DNA of 32,548 nt from Flavobacteriales bacterium (GTDB lineage: Bacteria; Bacteroidota; Bacteroidia; Flavobacteriales_F; PHOS-HE28), in the NCBI GenBank assembly GCA_020847755.1, contig JADLBK010000180.1, positions 1-32,548 of the forward strand, read 5' to 3'. Shown in pieces: positions 29,395 through 32,548 of the stretch (its first letter is position 1; the number at the start of each line of letters is the position of its first letter). The position numbers were made by a program, and so were the translations under genes. The notes below the pieces were generated by a model, which was given only the letters and a program-made list of their open reading frames with translations, did no database searches and was not told the origin of the DNA.

Positions 29395-31578
29395 TCAGAA
29401 CCGCACCCGCACCTGCACCTTCACGTCGCTGCGCGTGCTGCCCGCGATCTCCTGCAGGCCCGAGCTGATGCGGTCGGTGTCCTGGAAGATGAAGGCCCCA
29501 TAGCGCAACCACACGTCCACCCGGCGCAACGGCGTGAGGCGCAGCATGGCGTACCACCGCATGCCGCGGCCGTAGTACGGTGGGATGCTGAACACGCCGA
29601 TGAGGTCGTTCTCGTAGGCATAGAGGCGGGCGTCGTAGCCGTCGGTATCGAACAACGCGACGCGCAACGACAGTTCCCACCAGCTGCGCAGGGGGCGGTG
29701 CACCAGGTCCTGGTACACGATGAAGCCATGCTCCACCGGGCTGTCGCCGCGCTGCACGTCCACCACCTCCACCCGCGTCCGCAGGCTCACCGAGGGGCTC
29801 ACTTTGTAGGTGGCGTTCACGCGCCACTGCGTCTGCCTGCGGCGCACCAGCGGATCGATGCCATCCACCGGAGCCTCGCTGTTGTAGCCCTTCTGCTCAT
29901 GGCGGCCGCGCAGGTACACCTCCACCTGCTTGCTGGGGCGCCAGGTCACCTGGGCCAGCACGTCGTGCCCGTCGCTGGGGCCGTTCACCTGGTAGCGCAA
30001 CCACGGGAACCGGTACTGGTCGAAGTAGGCGTTGATGGTCCACCGCCGGTCGGGACGCACCTCGATGCCCGTGTACAGGCCGCGCTCGTTCCAAGGGCGG
30101 CCGCCCTCGGCGAAGCCCACGCTGTACAGCCCGTGGAAGTCGCGCTGGTAGTCGCGGTACAGCAGGGCCAGCGTCACACGCCGGTCCAGGGCCACCAGGG
30201 TGCCGAGGTTCAGCGCCCATCCGGTGTTGCCGTCGGCCTGCGGCAGGCTCGCCGCCACCTCGCCGAAGAAGCTCGCGTTGCGGAACAGCCAGCTGAAGTC
30301 GCTGCCCACCGTGGTGTTCTCCTGCCCGTTGAACTCGAACCGGTTGTAGGGTCGCAGCGTGCGCGACAGCGGCACGTCGAAGCCCACGTGCGCACCGGTG
30401 AGCCCCCAGCTGAAGGTGCGGCGGCGGTAGCGCAGGTGGCCGCCGTAGGCTTGCTCCAGGATCGCGTCCTTCTTCTCCAGCTCGTTGAAGGTGCGGTGGT
30501 AGCCGTCCTCCTGGAAGCTGCTGAAGCTCACCTGGGCATCGTCCACATCGCTGGTGTCCACCTCCTGCTGCACGTTGGCATCGAGGCCCTTGCGGCTGTA
30601 GAACACCGTGAGGTCGAGGTTGCGGTGCAGTTCGATGGTGGCCGCCACGCCGCGGTTGAAGAGGTTCTCGTTCACGCTGGTGTAGGGGGCCAGCCCGGCC
30701 GCATTGCGCTTCACGTTGAGGCTGAAGGACGACTTGCTGGCGAAGGCGAGGCCCGTCCAGTAGGTGAGGCCCAGCCCGAACTGCGCCTGGTAGTCGCCCA
30801 CGGCCAGCGCCTTCAGCCGCCCGAAGTGGCGCAGGAAGAGGTGCGCGCTGTAGAAGTCGAAGCCCTGCCGCTGGGTGCCGCGGAAGAACTCCTCGCCTTC
30901 GTCCTTCTCGGCGGTGACGCCCAGGCTGATGTTGTTGCGGTAACGGAAGCGGTAGCGGGCGTAGAGCTTGTACGGGTCGCCCAGGTAGAGGCGGCTCTCG
31001 CGGCGCAGGCTGTCGCGCACCGCCTCGTCACCCGTGTCCGGCAGCGCGTCGCCATCGGGATCGGTGTAGCGGCCACCGAACAGGCCGCTGCGGTCCAGCC
31101 CTCCGCGCCGCGCCTCCACGTTCACGATCGTGCGCAGCATCACCTCGTGCTCGCCGTTGCGCAGGATCTCCTTCAGCCCGGCCCGCGAACGCAACGGATC
31201 CTCGCGCACCGTGATGAAGGGCCGCACGAGGGCCAGCGTGCGGGCGTCCCACGCATCGATCGTCTGCACCTCGTACAGGCTCAGCAGCTTGCCGTTCTTC
31301 CGGATGTGCGCGAACAGGGCGCCGATCTGCACGTCGGTGAGCAACGCCAGGCTGTTGAGCTCATCCGCGTCCGTATGGTTCAGGTCGATGGGGTCGCGGT
31401 AGCGGTCCGTGAGCACATCGAACAGGTTGGTCAGGTCCAGGTCACTGTCGTCGCCCAGCTGCTCGGTGGCGGCCTCGATGCGCTGCTCGATGAGGTCGCG
31501 CGGCACCCCCTGGTCCTCCTGCGCCGCGCACGTCGCCGCCAGCGTGATCAGCACCACCGGAAAGGCCGCGCGCCTCAT
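29395..31578 (-). CDS. Exported protein with helix-hairpin-helix N-terminus and predicted outer-membrane barrel
   Basis: A 727-residue protein. The signal peptide is MRRAAFPVVLITLAATCAAQ. Residues about 25-60 are an acidic helical segment. About 62-130 contain ComEA-like helix-hairpin-helix sequence (PIDLNHTDADELNSLALLTDVQIGALFAHI ... LLSLYEVQTIDAWDARTLALVRPFI). About 140-727 have many alternating aromatic/polar strands (KLYARYRFRYRNNISLGVTAEK, LKALAVGDYQAQFGLGLTYWTGLAF, WTINAYFDQYRFPWLRYQVNG, YLRGRHEQKGYNS), ending DVKVQVRVRF, a C-terminal strand ending in an aromatic residue as in outer-membrane barrels. HhH pairs usually bind DNA; here they are on the periplasmic side of a barrel, which suggests a structural or DNA-related envelope role. 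The ATG overlaps the stop of the upstream gene (ATGA, 31578-31575), so the genes are translationally coupled. Confidence 0.84.
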   Translation of the reverse strand: MRRAAFPVVLITLAATCAAQEDQGVPRDLIEQRIEAATEQLGDDSDLDLTNLFDVLTDRYRDPIDLNHTDADELNSLALLTDVQIGALFAHIRKNGKLLSLYEVQTIDAWDARTLALVRPFITVREDPLRSRAGLKEILRNGEHEVMLRTIVNVEARRGGLDRSGLFGGRYTDPDGDALPDTGDEAVRDSLRRESRLYLGDPYKLYARYRFRYRNNISLGVTAEKDEGEEFFRGTQRQGFDFYSAHLFLRHFGRLKALAVGDYQAQFGLGLTYWTGLAFASKSSFSLNVKRNAAGLAPYTSVNENLFNRGVAATIELHRNLDLTVFYSRKGLDANVQQEVDTSDVDDAQVSFSSFQEDGYHRTFNELEKKDAILEQAYGGHLRYRRRTFSWGLTGAHVGFDVPLSRTLRPYNRFEFNGQENTTVGSDFSWLFRNASFFGEVAASLPQADGNTGWALNLGTLVALDRRVTLALLYRDYQRDFHGLYSVGFAEGGRPWNERGLYTGIEVRPDRRWTINAYFDQYRFPWLRYQVNGPSDGHDVLAQVTWRPSKQVEVYLRGRHEQKGYNSEAPVDGIDPLVRRRQTQWRVNATYKVSPSVSLRTRVEVVDVQRGDSPVEHGFIVYQDLVHRPLRSWWELSLRVALFDTDGYDARLYAYENDLIGVFSIPPYYGRGMRWYAMLRLTPLRRVDVWLRYGAFIFQDTDRISSGLQEIAGSTRSDVKVQVRVRF

Positions 31579-32387
31579 GGGAAGCGGTAGCTGAGGCCCA
31601 GTTGCGGGGTGGGACCGAGCAGGCTGCGGAAGGCGACCGCCAGGTCCAGGTCGAAGCCCTTCAGCCGCACGCCCACGCCGAAGTGCCCCTGTGTGGGGCC
31701 GGTGCTGACGCCCGTGCGCAGGAACAGCGCGTTCACCGGCCGGTACTCGATGCCCGCATGGAAGCGTTCGGCCTCGTCGATGTCCTTCACCACCTCGCCG
31801 GTCACGATCAGCTTCTCGCTGAAGGTGTAACCGAGACCCGCCTTCAGCACCGTGGGCACGCGCTCGTCGGTGGGGCCGCCGAGCTCGGCGCGCGAGGGGT
31901 TGTAGAGGTGCGCGCCGGCCCACAGCCGCTCGGTGAGGCGCGCCTGCACGCCCACTTCGCCGGTGACCATGGCGCGGCTGCCGTAGCCTTCGCCGAGGCG
32001 CACGCTGAGGTAGTCCAGCTGCACGCCGATCCGCAGCCCTTCACCGAACCGCATGGCATAGGCGAGCCCCACCTTCATCTCCCGGTACAGGTCGTAGCCC
32101 AGGGTGTTGGCGTTCACCGCGATGGTGCCCCTGCCCAGCGGCAGGGCCACGGCCAGGGCCTGATGGTCCAGCGCTTCGCTCAGCCAGTGCCGCTGCATGA
32201 ACACGCCCACGGCAGGCCGCGTCAATCCCGCCAGGCCGGCCTGGTTGTGCTGCACGCTCCACAGGTCGATCAGCGTGAGGCCCGCCTGGCCCATGCCCGT
32301 GATGCGCGCGCCCACCGGCAGGTTGTCGCCGCCCGCCTGTGCGGTGGCCACCGCGGCCAGGGCGAGAACGGACAGCAGGCGGCGCAT
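31575..32387 (-). CDS. PorV/PorQ-like outer-membrane protein, first gene of the operon
   Basis: A 270-residue exported protein with signal peptide MRRLLSVLALAAVATAQAGG. It starts VGARITGMGQAGLTLIDLWSVQHNQAGLAGL, the pattern 'G-AR..GMG.A......D..S..NPAG.A' seen in PorV/PorQ and FadL-type barrels (here N-Q-A-G). Repeated strands follow: GRGTIAVNANTLGYDLYREMKVGLAYAMRF, LDYLSVRLGEGYG, GEVGVQARLTERLWAGAHLYNP, ending PTQLGLSYRFP-like with a terminal aromatic-Pro. PorV and PorQ are T9SS components in Porphyromonas, but this degree of resemblance does not identify an orthologue. Its gene begins the three-gene operon and is divergent from the hpt-like gene. Confidence 0.76.
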   Translation of the reverse strand: MRRLLSVLALAAVATAQAGGDNLPVGARITGMGQAGLTLIDLWSVQHNQAGLAGLTRPAVGVFMQRHWLSEALDHQALAVALPLGRGTIAVNANTLGYDLYREMKVGLAYAMRFGEGLRIGVQLDYLSVRLGEGYGSRAMVTGEVGVQARLTERLWAGAHLYNPSRAELGGPTDERVPTVLKAGLGYTFSEKLIVTGEVVKDIDEAERFHAGIEYRPVNALFLRTGVSTGPTQGHFGVGVRLKGFDLDLAVAFRSLLGPTPQLGLSYRFP

Positions 32388-32392
32388 GGTGC

Positions 32393-32400
32393 CGAATGTA
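32393..32400 (-). promoter_or_regulatory. Putative -7 box of the three-gene operon
   Basis: On the minus strand TACATTCG, five bases before the start at 32387; the same octamer as before the tryptophan dioxygenase gene. Confidence 0.36.
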
Positions 32401-32447
32401 TGCGGAAAGGCGATGAGGGCATCCATGTCAGGCCCCGCCCGGTTGCC

Positions 32448-32455
32448 TACCTTCG
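32448..32455 (+). promoter_or_regulatory. Putative -7 box of the gene at the right edge
   Basis: TACCTTCG, 24 bases before the ATG at 32480. Confidence 0.38.
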
Positions 32456-32479
32456 CATCCCTTCCGCCGCGCCCACCGC

Positions 32480-32548
32480 ATGCCCGAGCCTGCCACCGCC
32501 GCACGCGTCCGCCTGCACGACAAGGAGTTCGTGCCCTACATCCCGGCG
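32480..32548 (+). CDS. Start of a gene resembling hypoxanthine phosphoribosyltransferase, cut by window end
   Basis: Only 23 codons are visible: MPEPATAARVRLHDKEFVPYIPA. The stretch V-R-L-H-D-K-x-F-x-P-(Y/F)-I resembles what I remember of the N-terminus of Bacteroidota hypoxanthine phosphoribosyltransferase (purine salvage). None of the diagnostic phosphoribosyl-binding motifs falls within the window, so this is a tentative match. The promoter box upstream and the divergent arrangement support a real gene start. Confidence 0.5.
   Translation, partial: MPEPATAARVRLHDKEFVPYIPA

Noticed and set aside
29698-31590. 630-codon plus-strand frame opposite the helix-hairpin-helix barrel gene
   Set aside because: Composition (Val, Ala, His, Gln) is typical of the antisense of this genome's genes; the minus strand has the signal peptide and barrel strands.

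Overview
The window looks like a chromosomal stretch from a high-GC member of the Bacteroidota, most likely a Flavobacteriales lineage. Three secreted proteins carry type IX secretion (T9SS) C-terminal sorting domains: a type B (gliding-motility-associated) domain on the CotH protein, and type A domains on the DUF4397-repeat protein and the esterase-like protein. There is also a CarboxypepD_reg/TonB-dependent receptor, several outer-membrane barrel proteins and a tryptophan 2,3-dioxygenase. Shine-Dalgarno sequences are absent, and nearly every transcription unit has a box close to the Bacteroidetes -7 element (TAnnTTTG), often only a few bases before the ATG. I see no phage, transposase, tRNA, rRNA or CRISPR array.

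Layout, left to right. 1-1170 is the end of an S9 prolyl-oligopeptidase, closed by a strong terminator. 1381-7388 holds two large T9SS cargo genes: a lamin-tail/CotH protein, and a protein of four near-identical DUF4397 units. Each is followed by a hairpin. 7523-8440 is a CarH/LitR-type MerR regulator with an adenosylcobalamin light-sensor signature, followed by a YwqK/MORN-like lipoprotein. 9150-10538 (minus) is a GlcD-like FAD oxidase, divergent from a secreted mosaic protein (10624-12273). 12308-14004 is a two-gene channel operon: a bestrophin and a voltage-gated potassium channel with a C-terminal zinc ribbon. An SdiA-regulated-type propeller gene (minus) is divergent from an MFS transporter, which converges on murQ. 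17177-18949 (minus) is an esterase-like T9SS cargo whose nucleophile serine is replaced by glycine.

18950-19492 is the only long non-coding gap. It holds four copies of an unusual perfect palindrome (core TGTATGGCCATACA) and is the most distinctive unexplained structure in the window. Beyond it come a TonB-dependent receptor (minus), a class-3-type lipase and a beta-CASP metallo-beta-lactamase RNase-like protein (plus), an outer-membrane barrel (minus), an unknown two-helix membrane protein (plus), tryptophan 2,3-dioxygenase (minus), a periplasmic TonB C-terminal-domain protein (plus), a Rieske lipoprotein-like protein (minus) and a Cys/His-rich low-complexity secreted protein (plus). A three-gene minus-strand operon (PorV-like barrel, helix-hairpin-helix barrel protein, small unknown) is divergent from a truncated gene resembling hypoxanthine phosphoribosyltransferase at the right edge.

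The arrangement is compact. Divergent pairs share short promoter regions with facing -7-like boxes. Five convergent pairs meet with stop codons overlapping or at most 2 bp apart. The tandem, co-directional single genes near the left edge end in hairpins. Functionally the region is a mixture of cell-envelope and secretion genes, ion channels and housekeeping metabolism rather than one pathway. The CarH-like sensor and the palindrome array are the best leads for new biology.
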